NCBI GenBank assembly: GCA_030039035.1
Contig: JASHQQ010000283.1
Location: forward strand, 1 to 48,879
Direction: 5' to 3'
Length of the DNA: 48,879 bases
From: Acidobacteriaceae bacterium
GTDB taxonomy: Bacteria; Acidobacteriota; Terriglobia; Terriglobales; Acidobacteriaceae
In this document: piece after piece, positions 26,393 to 35,461 of the stretch
How positions within the stretch are numbered: the stretch's first letter is position 1
Layout: each line of letters opens with the position of its first letter
The notes under the pieces: generated by a model
The model's input: only the letters and a program-made list of their open reading frames with translations
What the model was told of the DNA's origin: nothing
Database searches by the model: none
Program-made: the position numbers and the translations under genes

Positions 26393-26421
26393 GCCATTGG
26401 AAAACCGGAAGACGGCTGGAG

Positions 26422-27267
26422 CTACGGTTTGGTCATTCCGTTGGTCGTCAATTCGTTCACCGAGGTCGATCCATCGGCTACGCATCCCATCCGCGCTTCG
26501 ATCATGGTCAACCGGACCCGGGTGATTTTTGGCGTTCCCGCCGGATTGTAATCCGACTGCTCCAGGCGCACGTTGGCCAGGCTGATCGTGCCGAAGTTCG
26601 GCACTTGGATCACGTGCCCACGGCATTCGCCAGGGAATTCTCCGTCCGCCTGGTTCACCAACGAGCATTCGACGGCCTCCGGTGTCTCGTTTCGCGGTGA
26701 GACGCCAGTATACCGCTGGACCAATTCCTCCAGCAGATTGGAGTGGCTGCGGACCCGATTTTGTTGCGCCGCCACCCGGTCGAGAAAGCCGGCGCCGCGC
26801 GTGTACGGGGCGTCGTTGTCCGGCCTGGGCCCGAGAAACTCCGGATCGAGGTCGAGTTCGACCGGATGACCCGCGATTCTGAGATTCTCAAACCGCGTGC
26901 CGAGGAAGGTGATCGCCGGCACATAGCCAACCAGCGGATGCTCCATGGAGATCTGCGCAACCACGCGGTCGGCCGTTACCACATCGAGCAGATTCAGTCC
27001 CTCCACAACGGACGTCGCCAGGGTGCTCCAGCCATGACCTGCCTTCACCTCCGGATTCCCGGCCACCTGCGTGTACGCGGACGCGTAGGAGATCACGCCT
27101 TCGAGACGATAGTCGTGCTGATGCTGCGACAGGTACCCGCCTTTTTCCGGCAGCGTGGCGTAGGCCTGTTTTTGGATTCGCTGCTCCAGGGGCAGTCGCA
27201 ATTCGCCGCTAAGTACCTGGGCTTCAGCATGGTAGAAGTGTTCCCTCACTTCCGCGCCGTTGGACAT
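26422..27267 (-). CDS. conserved-looking protein of the sigma/CHAT operon, unknown
   Basis: Not recognised. 281 residues, no signal peptide or membrane helix. The middle (WSTLATSVVEGLNLLDVVTA then DRVVAQISMEHP) and VPNFGTISLANVRLEQSDY look like beta-sandwich strands, loosely similar to choice-of-anchor-P-type proteins. There are only three cysteines. It ends in a flexible Ser/Thr-rich tail. It lies between the anti-sigma gene (83-bp gap) and the CHAT protease gene (29-bp gap), so it may be the protease substrate or a co-acting sensor; this is inference. Confidence 0.75.
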   Translation of the reverse strand: MSNGAEVREHFYHAEAQVLSGELRLPLEQRIQKQAYATLPEKGGYLSQHQHDYRLEGVISYASAYTQVAGNPEVKAGHGWSTLATSVVEGLNLLDVVTADRVVAQISMEHPLVGYVPAITFLGTRFENLRIAGHPVELDLDPEFLGPRPDNDAPYTRGAGFLDRVAAQQNRVRSHSNLLEELVQRYTGVSPRNETPEAVECSLVNQADGEFPGECRGHVIQVPNFGTISLANVRLEQSDYNPAGTPKITRVRLTMIEARMGCVADGSTSVNELTTNGMTKP

Positions 27268-27350
27268 AAACCCGCTCTCCTTCGTTCACCGAAGAATGGT
27301 GAATCCGACGCATCTTTTGTAGCGTATCGACGGCAGCATCTCAAGAAAAT

Positions 27351-28043
27351 TCACTGGGTCGCGAAGCCGATGTCCAGAGATCGCCGGCCCAGTTCGGTGG
27401 TCTGGCCGGAAGACAGGATACCTGAGACGGCCAGCGTATACGCGCCCGGCTGCAATCCGTTCCCAGGAATGAGAAGCGACACCGTGCCGCCTTCACCGGG
27501 TGCGGGGCTAACCACGCCGCTCTTCCACGCCTCCTTGCCGCTCGCATCGAAGAGCACAAAGCTGTACGAGGCGTAGACGCCGAGCTGCGGCAGGTCCACT
27601 AGGAGAACCTCGCCGTGAACCCGGTCGGCTACCACGGAAGAGGGAGCTCCGCCGCGGGTGCCCACGTGGACCGAAGTCCAGGGCACCAGCGCCGGCTGGT
27701 TGTCCGACGAGCGCAGCGCGGGAATGGTGGCGACGTTCTGATAGACGATGATCGCCGCCAGAACCGCCATGGCCGGCATGGCGAAGGCCGGGCTCAGCCA
27801 CGAAAACCATGGCTGTTTCCGCTCCGGAGCGCGGCGGGCTGCCGGCGACGCTTGCGCCGACGGGGTCAAATCCGGTAGCTGCAGCTTCGCCTCATCGACA
27901 AATGCCGCCCCGGCGCGCAGATCGAGGGCGCACTCCCGGCATTCGAACACGTGCTCCTCGAAAGCCTCGCGGAGCTCCGGCGGCAGCTCGTCCAGCAGGT
28001 ATCTCTCCGCCGCCATTTGCCCGACCGCTTCGCTATGATTCAT
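27351..28043 (-). CDS. membrane anti-sigma factor with ZAS (zf-HC2) motif
   Basis: 230 residues. The N-terminal cytoplasmic domain has the zinc anti-sigma motif His31-x3-Cys35-x2-Cys38 (EEHVFECRECA). One membrane helix follows (FAMPAMAVLAAIIVYQNV, about 90-107). A ~120-residue outer domain (GEVLLVDLPQLGVYASYSFV ... GLQPGAYTLAVSG) looks like an Ig or beta-sandwich sensor. It would hold the ECF sigma factor encoded upstream at the membrane. Its outer domain and the exported CHAT protease would share the periplasm. Confidence 0.85.
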   Translation of the reverse strand: MNHSEAVGQMAAERYLLDELPPELREAFEEHVFECRECALDLRAGAAFVDEAKLQLPDLTPSAQASPAARRAPERKQPWFSWLSPAFAMPAMAVLAAIIVYQNVATIPALRSSDNQPALVPWTSVHVGTRGGAPSSVVADRVHGEVLLVDLPQLGVYASYSFVLFDASGKEAWKSGVVSPAPGEGGTVSLLIPGNGLQPGAYTLAVSGILSSGQTTELGRRSLDIGFATQ

Positions 28044-28212
28044 CGTCTGCCTCTATCCGAGCGTCTCTCGAAATGCCGTGAGTCAATCCGGGTTTGCTCC
28101 GAAGGGCATTTTCTCCCAGGAATAGCACCCGTCAAATTCGCTCCGCCCCACACCATTTCGAGAAACGCCCCAGGACCCTCTTTCCCATGGTGAAGTTGGC
28201 CCCGCACCCGTT

Positions 28213-28797
28213 TCACGCTCTTTTGACCGTTGCTCCCTTGCCGATCCGCTTCACATACTCGGTCTTGAACTCCTGTTTGGCGCGGTACAAAAGTACTCTC
28301 AGATACTCGCGATCGACGCCGAATTCGCGGCACACCTCGTCGCGGTCGCGTTCGTCAAGAAACACCGCCTTGAGCAACTCCTGTTCGCGCGAAGGCAGGT
28401 TCATCAGGATCTCGTGGACCTTGGCCCTGAGCTGCTTGGCCGCAACGTAGTCCATGACGTCGATTCCCGTGGCAGCCGGCTCCGGCTGGCCCTCTTCGTC
28501 AATCGATTGGCTTCGCGACGACGACCGGTAATGTTCGAGAAGCACATTGTTGCAGACGGTGTTGACAAAGGCTCCGAGGCGTTCCGGCTGGCGCAGCGAG
28601 CCTTCCTTGCGCAGAACCGCGAGCACGCGCGCGAAGGTTTCCTGGCGCACGTCTTCGATCGCCTGGCGGGACTGGAGTCGCGAGCGAAGCTTGAGATGAA
28701 GCAGCTCCGTGAAGTACCCGACAAAATGCTCCTCGGTTCCAGGATCCCCCGCGCAGAGGCTCTCGATATAGCCGGCATCGAACGTCTCGAATTGCAA
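28213..28797 (-). CDS. ECF-like RNA polymerase sigma factor
   Basis: 194 residues from TTG 28797, which has GGAG six bases upstream; GTG 28809 is possible. Region 2 reads EDVRQETFARVLAVLRKEG and FVNTVCNNVLLEHYR. Region 4 reads LPSREQELLKAVFLDERDRD then EVCREFGVDREYLRVLLYRA, with the recognition helix near the end. It directs RNA polymerase to its own regulon. A 169-bp gap separates it from the anti-sigma gene, longer than usual, so the two could have separate signals. The open frame continues far upstream without sigma features. Confidence 0.87.
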   Translation of the reverse strand: MQFETFDAGYIESLCAGDPGTEEHFVGYFTELLHLKLRSRLQSRQAIEDVRQETFARVLAVLRKEGSLRQPERLGAFVNTVCNNVLLEHYRSSSRSQSIDEEGQPEPAATGIDVMDYVAAKQLRAKVHEILMNLPSREQELLKAVFLDERDRDEVCREFGVDREYLRVLLYRAKQEFKTEYVKRIGKGATVKRA

Positions 28798-29135
28798 AAC
28801 CGTCTCCACAGCCGCGAGCGCGCAGCAAAAGCCCAGGTGGCGCAAGTATAACAATCCTGAGGCTGAAGCGTGGGATGCGCGGAAATCCAGGCAACAGCTT
28901 GCTTTTCGGCGGATTCTTGCGGGGTTATTCAAGCCGTGAAATGATGGCTGGCATGAAAGCAAATCCGCAACGCAAGGAGCGCGGATTTCCCTGGGGGACC
29001 GTGATCGGGATAGTCCTCGCGATCGCCGGGTCGTTCTGTTGCGTTCAGCACCCTCACGGTTTCCTGTCCTCGTTGCTGCGTGTTTTGCTCTCGCCGTAGC
29101 ATTCCGATCCCGCCTGCTGCGCAAGTTCGCGCAAG
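28798..29135. other. intergenic region upstream of the sigma factor gene
   Basis: About 340 bp between the sigma factor gene and the 3' end of the MFS gene. It should hold the sigma operon promoter and contains one weak small plus-strand frame (28941-29099). Confidence 0.4.
28941..29099 (+). CDS. possible small membrane protein
   Basis: 52 residues: a short basic head (KANPQRKERGFPWG), one hydrophobic helix (TVIGIVLAIAGSFCCV) and a short tail. Composition fits a single-pass peptide, but there is no good ribosome site and no recognised family. It could be chance. Confidence 0.3.
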   Translation: MMAGMKANPQRKERGFPWGTVIGIVLAIAGSFCCVQHPHGFLSSLLRVLLSP

Positions 29136-30704
29136 TCATTCGCGCGCATGAGCGCCGCTTCGCCGGCGAACGTCGTCGCCGTCGCCCTTGCGCAGGATGG
29201 CGAAGACCGAGGTCGAGATCACGGTGAGCGCGCCGAGCAGGATGAAGGCGCGATGCAGCCCGTGGATGGCGTCGGCGGGCCGCGAGACCGGGGTGGCAGG
29301 CACGAAGAACGCCGTGACCAGGCCGGCGATGGCCACGCCGAAGCTGATGGCCATCTGCTGCACGGTGCTGGCAATGGAGCTGGCGCTGCTGGTCTCCGCT
29401 TCCGTCGTGTCGGCGTAGGCCAGTGTGTTCATGCTCGTGTACTGCAGCGACGAGAACAACCCGTAGGCGAAGGCCAGGGCCACGATATACCAGACCGGGC
29501 TGTTGTCTCCGATCGTCGCGAACGCCGCAATCAGCAAGCCGATCACGATCGTGTTCGAGATCAGCACGGCGCGATAGCCGATGGCGTCGAGCAGCCGCGT
29601 GAGAACGATCTTCATGGTTCCGGCGCCGACGGCCTGCGGCATGATCAGCAGCCCCGATTGAATGGCCGTGTATCCCAGGCCGAGCTGGTACAGCAGCGGC
29701 AGCAGAAACGGAACTCCGCCCATGCCCAGGCGCGTCACGAATCCGCCGGCGACGGCGGCGCGAAAGGTGCGGATACGAAACAGCGAGAGGTGCAACAAGG
29801 GAAATTGGGTATTCCGCGCGTGCAGCACGTAGCCGATGAGCAGAAACAACGAGAGCGCCAGCAGCCCGGTCATCTCGCGGCCGCTCAACGTATGCTCGCC
29901 GAAGATCTCAAGCACATAGGAAAGCTGCGCGATGCCCGATCCGAACAGGATCAGCCCCACAAAATCGACGGGCGGCACGTTCTCTTCGGAATAGTTGGGC
30001 AGATGGAGATAGACCAACACCAGTCCGATGAGCCCGATGGGCACGTTGAGGAAGAAAATATATCGCCAGTGCAGGTAGCCGACGATCAGCCCTCCGGCGA
30101 TGGGCCCCAGCATCGGCGCCACCAGCGCCGGAATGGAGATGAAGCTCATGGCGCGCAGCAGCTCCGACTTGGCGAAAGTGCGCACCAGCGTGAGCCGGCC
30201 CACGGGCACCATCATGGCGCCGCCGCAACCCTGCAGAACGCGGCAGGCCACCAGGAAATGAATGCTGCCCGAAACCCCGCACAACACCGAGCCCAACGTG
30301 AAGATGCCGATCGCCGAAGCGAACAGACGACGCGTCCCGAATTTGTCCGCCATCCATCCGCTGATGGGAATGAAGACGGCGAGACTCAGCGTGTAGCTGG
30401 CGAGCACCGATTTCATGCTCAATGGCCCCACGTGCAGCGCCTCGGCGACTGCGGGCACCGCGGTGTTCAGGATGGTCGTGTCCAGCGACTCCATGAAGAG
30501 CGCCACGCCCACCAGCCATGGCAGCAGCCGCTTGCTGGCCTCGGAGAGCCCGATGGCCTGCGCATCCACCGCCACGGCCTCGGCTGGCCCCACGGGTGCA
30601 AACTGCGCTCCGGCTCCGGACACCGTCGCATTCGCGATCTCGCCGGGGGTCTGCTCCGGCCGCGTCTCTGCCTGCTCATCGTGCCGCAATGTATGTGCTC
30701 CCAT
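29136..30704 (-). CDS. MFS drug-exporter, DHA2 (EmrB/QacA) family
   Basis: 522 residues from ATG 30704. After a ~60-residue polar head come 14 hydrophobic segments. Motifs are motif A GWMADKFGTRRLF, the DHA2 start LVGVALFMESLDTTILNTAV, VACRVLQGCGGAMMVP (motif B) and LGPIAGGLIVGYLHWRYIFF (motif C). It exports drugs or metabolites with proton antiport. Divergent from the S9 peptidase gene; no adjacent regulator or membrane-fusion gene is seen. Confidence 0.93.
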   Translation of the reverse strand: MGAHTLRHDEQAETRPEQTPGEIANATVSGAGAQFAPVGPAEAVAVDAQAIGLSEASKRLLPWLVGVALFMESLDTTILNTAVPAVAEALHVGPLSMKSVLASYTLSLAVFIPISGWMADKFGTRRLFASAIGIFTLGSVLCGVSGSIHFLVACRVLQGCGGAMMVPVGRLTLVRTFAKSELLRAMSFISIPALVAPMLGPIAGGLIVGYLHWRYIFFLNVPIGLIGLVLVYLHLPNYSEENVPPVDFVGLILFGSGIAQLSYVLEIFGEHTLSGREMTGLLALSLFLLIGYVLHARNTQFPLLHLSLFRIRTFRAAVAGGFVTRLGMGGVPFLLPLLYQLGLGYTAIQSGLLIMPQAVGAGTMKIVLTRLLDAIGYRAVLISNTIVIGLLIAAFATIGDNSPVWYIVALAFAYGLFSSLQYTSMNTLAYADTTEAETSSASSIASTVQQMAISFGVAIAGLVTAFFVPATPVSRPADAIHGLHRAFILLGALTVISTSVFAILRKGDGDDVRRRSGAHARE

Positions 30705-31072
30705 CCGCCTCTTGGCTTGTCGTGTACCCGACACCCTTCGTTTGCAGGCATTCGCGGTTCCACAGTTGTCCTACACCGGAGCCATCGAGCCGGGCGGCTC
30801 TTTCGTCAGGAAAGGGTCGCCTTCGACAACGCCGGAAACTGCGTACAGTGGCTGTGGAATCGCTTCAGCCCTGCACGACTGCCTTGCTCTGACGGGCAGG
30901 TTGAATCGTAAGATGCCTGCTTCCTAAAAGGATACAGAGATGCTCGCGCGCGACGATCCGGCGCCGCTCCTGTCGCAAATGCGGTGATTTACACTTTTTG
31001 ATGAATGCTCCGCACCTTTGGGTTCTGCAACCGGGCGCGCTGCGCGCTTCAGGCTGCCGGAGGAAAATCCAT
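30705..31072. other. divergent intergenic region
   Basis: 368 bp between MFS (left) and S9 peptidase (right). No gene-like frame with features; it should hold both promoters. No operator palindrome stood out. Confidence 0.4.
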
Positions 31073-33301
31073 TTGACCCGTGCCGGTTTTGCGCTTCCCC
31101 TTTCCTTTGCGTTCCTTGTTTCCGTTCTCGTCGCCCAGGCTCCCGTTGCGCCAGCATCGTCCAGGCCTCTCACCGTGGAGGCGATCTTTGCCAACGGCGG
31201 CTTGTTGGGCAAGCCGCCGGAGAGCATGACGTGGTCTCCCGACGGCAAACACTTGAGCTATCTCGATGGCGGAGAGCTCATCGATCTCGACCCGGCCTCG
31301 GGCAAACCGCATGTTCTGGTGAGCCGCGACAAACTGGCATCCATTCTCGGCTCCGGTCTTTCCGAGACCGATCGCGACCATCGCGAGCGCTACGGCATGG
31401 CCTCGTACTTCTGGGCGCCGGACTCCGCGCACCTGCTCTTCGACTCCGAAGGCCGGCTGTGGGACTACGACCTGCACAACGGCACCGGCGTGCAGATCGC
31501 CTTCACCGGCATGGCCTCGGGCGACGATCCCAGGTTTTCTCCCAGCGGCGAGGAGATCTCCTTCGTCCGCGATCACGGTATCGCCGTGGTGCGGCTGCGC
31601 GAAGAAGACAATTCCATGAACATGGTCGCTCCCGCGCCCAACTCCTCCACGCTCAACGGCGAGGTCGACTGGGTGTACGAAGAGGAGCTGGACGCGCGCA
31701 GCAACTACTTCTGGTCGCCCGACTCGAAAAACATCGCCTTTCTGCAGACGATCGAAACCGACGTGCCGCAATATCCCATCGAGGACTGGCTTCCCGTCCA
31801 CGCGCGCGTCGACATGCAACGCTATCCGCAGCCCGGCGACAACAATCCCGATGTGCGCATCGGCGTGGTGGGCGCGAGCGGTGGCAGAACCAACTGGATG
31901 CACCTGCCGATGCAGTCCGGACAGGATTACATTCCGCGCTTCGGATGGGTCGATCGCAAAACGCTCTGGGTCGAGACTCTCACGCGCGATCACAAGCACC
32001 GCGACATCGACTTCGTCGATGTTTCGTCGGGCCGCGTGCGCCCCGTGCTGCAAGTCAACGACCCCAAATTCCTCGACGAGAACTACGATGTGACGGTCGA
32101 AGGCGGCTTCATCGTGCTCACCGACTGGAGCGACGGCCATAACCATATCCGTCTGTATAGCTACAACCAGAACCACCTTGACACCGCCACGGCGAAGCTC
32201 GAGCGCCAACTGACCAGCGGCGCTTTCGATGTCGCCGCCGTGGTCAGCGTCGATGTCGCACGCAAGCTCGTCGACTACACCTCGAACGAAGGCAGCGTGG
32301 AGGACTTGCAATTCTGGCAGGTGGGCTTCGACGGACAGCGCAAACCGTTGACCATTATGCCCGGCCACCACGATCCCAACCTTTCCCCGGCCGGCGACGC
32401 CTTCGTCGACCTTCATTCCACGCGCATGGATCCGCCGGCCGCTTCGCTGTGCAAGGCCGGCGGCGATTGCAGCATCTTCTGGCAGACGCACGCACTGGAG
32501 CCATACAATCTCCGCGCGCCGGAGAAGCTCGAAGTCAAGGCGCGCGACGGTACCGTGCTCTACGCCACCCTGCTGTTGCCGGACTCGACCGCTGCGGCCA
32601 GCGTGCCGCTCATCGTCAATCCCTACGGGGGCCCCGGACCGCAGACCGTGGCCAACGGCTGGGACGATGGCCTGCTCTTCGACGAGTTGCTCGCGCAGCA
32701 CGGATTCGCCGTTCTCCACGCCGACAATCGCGGCATGGGCATGCGCGGCCGCGACTTCGCGCAATTCGCCTGGCATAACTTCGGCCCGATCCAGTTGGAG
32801 GACCAACTTGCCGTCATTGATGCCGCTCTGGCGAAATACCCGCAGCTCGACAAGAACCGGCTCGGCTGGTGGGGCTGGAGCTGGGGCGGCACGTTCACGC
32901 TCTATGCCATGACGCATTCCGACCGCTTCCGTGCCGGCGTGGCTGTCGCTCCCGTCACCGACTGGCGCGACTACGATTCGATCTATACTGAGCGCTATCT
33001 CAGCCAGCCTTCGCAGTTTCCCGAGGGCTACAAGGACTTTTCGGTAGTGAACTCCGCCGCGTCGTTCAAGGGCCATCTGCTGCTCGTCCACGGCACCGGC
33101 GACGACAATGTGCACATCGAGAATTCGGTGCAGTTCATCCAGCGATTGATCGAGGCAGATATCCCCTACGACTTCCAGATCTATCCGCGCAAGACTCACT
33201 CCATCGCCGGCGAGGACGTCCGAACGCATCTCTTCAAGCGCATCCTGGCTCATTTCGAGCGATATCTGATGCCGCCGGCCGAAGCCGGAGCCACGCCGTG
33301 A
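31073..33301 (+). CDS. exported S9 prolyl oligopeptidase / dipeptidyl-peptidase IV-like
   Basis: 742 residues from TTG 31073. This start is chosen because GGAGG lies nine bases upstream and it gives a clean signal peptide (LTRAGFALPLSFAFLVSVLVAQA); an ATG at 30998 is in frame but has neither. The beta-propeller (about 50-470) contains WSPDGKHLSYLDG and YFWAPDSAHLLF. The alpha/beta-hydrolase domain carries the triad Ser603 in GWSWGG, Asp in GTGDDNVH (677/678) and His709 in RKTHSI. It removes N-terminal dipeptides, probably after Pro/Ala. Stop overlaps the next gene (GTGA). Confidence 0.94.
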   Translation: MTRAGFALPLSFAFLVSVLVAQAPVAPASSRPLTVEAIFANGGLLGKPPESMTWSPDGKHLSYLDGGELIDLDPASGKPHVLVSRDKLASILGSGLSETDRDHRERYGMASYFWAPDSAHLLFDSEGRLWDYDLHNGTGVQIAFTGMASGDDPRFSPSGEEISFVRDHGIAVVRLREEDNSMNMVAPAPNSSTLNGEVDWVYEEELDARSNYFWSPDSKNIAFLQTIETDVPQYPIEDWLPVHARVDMQRYPQPGDNNPDVRIGVVGASGGRTNWMHLPMQSGQDYIPRFGWVDRKTLWVETLTRDHKHRDIDFVDVSSGRVRPVLQVNDPKFLDENYDVTVEGGFIVLTDWSDGHNHIRLYSYNQNHLDTATAKLERQLTSGAFDVAAVVSVDVARKLVDYTSNEGSVEDLQFWQVGFDGQRKPLTIMPGHHDPNLSPAGDAFVDLHSTRMDPPAASLCKAGGDCSIFWQTHALEPYNLRAPEKLEVKARDGTVLYATLLLPDSTAAASVPLIVNPYGGPGPQTVANGWDDGLLFDELLAQHGFAVLHADNRGMGMRGRDFAQFAWHNFGPIQLEDQLAVIDAALAKYPQLDKNRLGWWGWSWGGTFTLYAMTHSDRFRAGVAVAPVTDWRDYDSIYTERYLSQPSQFPEGYKDFSVVNSAASFKGHLLLVHGTGDDNVHIENSVQFIQRLIEADIPYDFQIYPRKTHSIAGEDVRTHLFKRILAHFERYLMPPAEAGATP

Positions 33302-34200
33302 CTCTGCAAGGAGCGCATCCCGCCGAACGGGCCGATTCGCACGAGCTGATCCGCGGCCACGTGACTCTGGGCGACTTTGAAATCGCCGTTCTCTCCGACG
33401 GGTTCTTCCTTCTCGATGGCGGAGCGATGTTCGGCGTCGTCCCCAAACCGCTGTGGGAGGCGCGCTGCCCGGCCGACGAGCGCAATCGCATTCTTCTCGG
33501 CGCCAACACGCTGCTGATCCGCGACGGCAAGCATACCGTTGTCGTCGAGACCGGGGCCGGAAACAAATTCGATGCCAAGCTGCGTGAGATCTACGGCACG
33601 CAGCAGCTTCTTCCCTCCGCGTTTGCTGCCGCCGGGGTTCGGCTGGACGAAGTGGACATCGTCATCAACTCCCACCTGCACTTCGACCATTGCGGATGGA
33701 ACACGACCTTGCGCGACGATGGTTCGGTCGCACCCACGTTTCCCAATGCGCGCTACTTCGCCCATCGCGGCGAAGTGGAGCACGGCCGCCTGCAACTGGA
33801 GCGCGATCGCATGAGTTATCTGCCCGATAACTACGAGCCTCTGATCGCCAACGGACAGGTAACTTTGCTCGATGGGCCGCAGACCATCGTCCCCGGCATT
33901 TCAGTTGACGTTTATCCCGGCCACACCGCGCAAATGCTGGCGATTCTTATCGACTCCGGCGGCCGCCGCGGCTGCTACATCTCCGACCTCATCCCCACCA
34001 GCGCGCATCTGGACCTGATCTGGGGCATGGGCTACGACCTCGATCCGCTGACCGTCATCGCGCAGCGCAAACGTTTCTACGCGCGCGCCATTCCCGAGCA
34101 GTGGCTGGTCTTCTTTACCCACGACCATCACTCGCCCTTCGGCTATCTCAGCCTGAACGATCGCGGCAAGCCAGTGCTGCGGCACGAGTCTCGCGCGTGA
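33298..34200 (+). CDS. MBL-fold metallohydrolase
   Basis: 300 residues starting with a GTG that overlaps the peptidase stop. The metal site reads HLHFDHCG (HxHxDH), then PGHTAQM, ISDLIP and the late HDHH, as expected for a two-zinc metallo-beta-lactamase fold. Close homologues are often called AHL lactonase-like hydrolases, but substrates vary widely. Translational coupling to the exported peptidase suggests a shared pathway, possibly peptide or lactone breakdown. No signal peptide is seen. Confidence 0.9.
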   Translation: MTLQGAHPAERADSHELIRGHVTLGDFEIAVLSDGFFLLDGGAMFGVVPKPLWEARCPADERNRILLGANTLLIRDGKHTVVVETGAGNKFDAKLREIYGTQQLLPSAFAAAGVRLDEVDIVINSHLHFDHCGWNTTLRDDGSVAPTFPNARYFAHRGEVEHGRLQLERDRMSYLPDNYEPLIANGQVTLLDGPQTIVPGISVDVYPGHTAQMLAILIDSGGRRGCYISDLIPTSAHLDLIWGMGYDLDPLTVIAQRKRFYARAIPEQWLVFFTHDHHSPFGYLSLNDRGKPVLRHESRA

Positions 34201-34240
34201 ATCGCAAGCGCCGGGACGGTGTCTATTCCCGTGGGTGCCC

Positions 34241-34279
34241 CATCCTTTCCTTCGCCTGGGGCGAGGGAAACGCGGGATG
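34241..34279. repeat. dispersed hairpin repeat after the MBL gene
   Basis: CATCC, then TTTCCTTCGCC (34246-34256), loop TGG, GGCGAGGGAAA (34260-34270), CGCG, GGATG: an 11-bp stem with one G-T pair inside an outer 5-bp stem. It shares the GTGCCCCATCCTT/GGATG theme with 14641-14709. It may also end transcription of the S9/MBL pair. Confidence 0.5.
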
Positions 34280-34347
34280 AAACCAAACGGCCTGGCGCTT
34301 TCGCATCAGGCTTTCCGATGACTGACGGTCAGGAAATCGCAGAGTTG

Positions 34348-35020
34348 CTATCTTAGCGATTCGTCCGCGGAAACCGGCTGCGGCTTCTCGGAAACCGGTG
34401 CGGCGTAAAGAGTGGCGCTCCCGCCCAACACCCGGTCATAGAGCGGCTTCTGAAGCAGGTCTTGCCACGCCGGATCGGGCGAGTACGCATTCCAGAACTC
34501 GGCCCATCCCAGCAAGTTCGATCCTGGCCGCAGGTCCGGATCGATCTGCTGTTCTTCCGGCGTGTACTTCTTCACGAGCCTGGGGTCGGCTATCGCGCGG
34601 GAGAGGAAGCCGATCGCATCGCTCAAATGGCGCTTGTGTTCCTCCAGATCGAATATCTCCAGTCCCTGACGGCGCGCCAATTCAGCAATCATCACCAGCG
34701 GTTCAATCGCAAACGCCTGGCTGTGCAGCGCCAGTTCGTGCCGGTCCATCTCCGTGGGAAACGCTCCCCGATGGTCGATTTCCCCGATTGCCGTGGCATA
34801 CGTTCTCAGGCCGGCGGCAAACAACTGGTTATCGTTGCGGGGGCAGTCCGGGTTGCGCCAGAGTCCCGGCAACCTGTGCCGCAGCGTCCGGCTGATTCAA
34901 CGGGGAGAGATGCAGCAGCGCCGCGGCGGCGATCATTGGCGCGAATTTGCTTCTGCAGAGCGAAGCCGGAACTGACCGCATCGCAAGACCTCTGCCTGCA
35001 TCATCGTCGTTCGATACCAA
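34348..35020 (-). pseudogene. remnant of an alginate-lyase-like gene
   Basis: The part at 34348-34872 encodes a C-terminal alginate-lyase-type (alpha/alpha-toroid) segment: RNDNQLFAAGLRTYATAIGE then GAFPTEMDRHELALHSQAF, AIEPLVMIAELARRQGLEIF. Upstream, in another frame (34829-35020), is a signal-peptide-like start (SKFAPMIAAAALLHLSPL). About 200 residues that should lie between them are missing and the frames do not join, so this looks like an internally deleted gene. The family assignment is from memory of its motifs. Confidence 0.55.
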
Positions 35021-35461
35021 TGTAATCCCGGATCCCCGGCTTCCGCCACGGTTTCATCTTCTGGTCAGCAGGAGCCGACTCACCCGTGAACAATCCGAAA
35101 CCGGCCAATTCCGATTGCAGCGGCCGGCGGACCCCCGGGACTGCCAAAGTAGTGCCGGCAGCCGCGCACGCTTATACAGCGCTTCCTGCACGGACGTCAC
35201 TGCGGGGCACCTCGCCTCGCGAGGCGAAACGCCGAACGGCAAGAAGGCCAAGGCCGGATTTTATGGTTGTCAAGCTTGTCGTGGGAGCGAATGGCAGGCC
35301 CTGAGGAGTTTCATCGCGGACCACTACCGTCCTGTAACTCAGGTCCGCAACATGAATAACGGGGTCATCCCTGGCCAAGTCCGGCGCATTTTGCGCCAAA
35401 CAGGTCGAAGGAGCAGCGGCTGAATCCCACGATTCCTGGGGCGAATTTCCAATAAACCGCG
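35021..35461. other. intergenic region, no gene recognised
   Basis: About 440 bp. Contains the 16-bp perfect palindrome TCGCCTCGCGAGGCGA (35212-35227). Short frames on both strands show no family features. Confidence 0.4.

Noticed and set aside
31049..33253. 734-codon antisense frame inside the S9 peptidase gene
   Set aside because: Shadow of a well-supported peptidase with an intact catalytic triad.
34947..35423. Plus-strand frame of 158 codons in the gap before the small membrane protein
   Set aside because: Low-complexity, Arg-rich translation without domain features or ribosome site.
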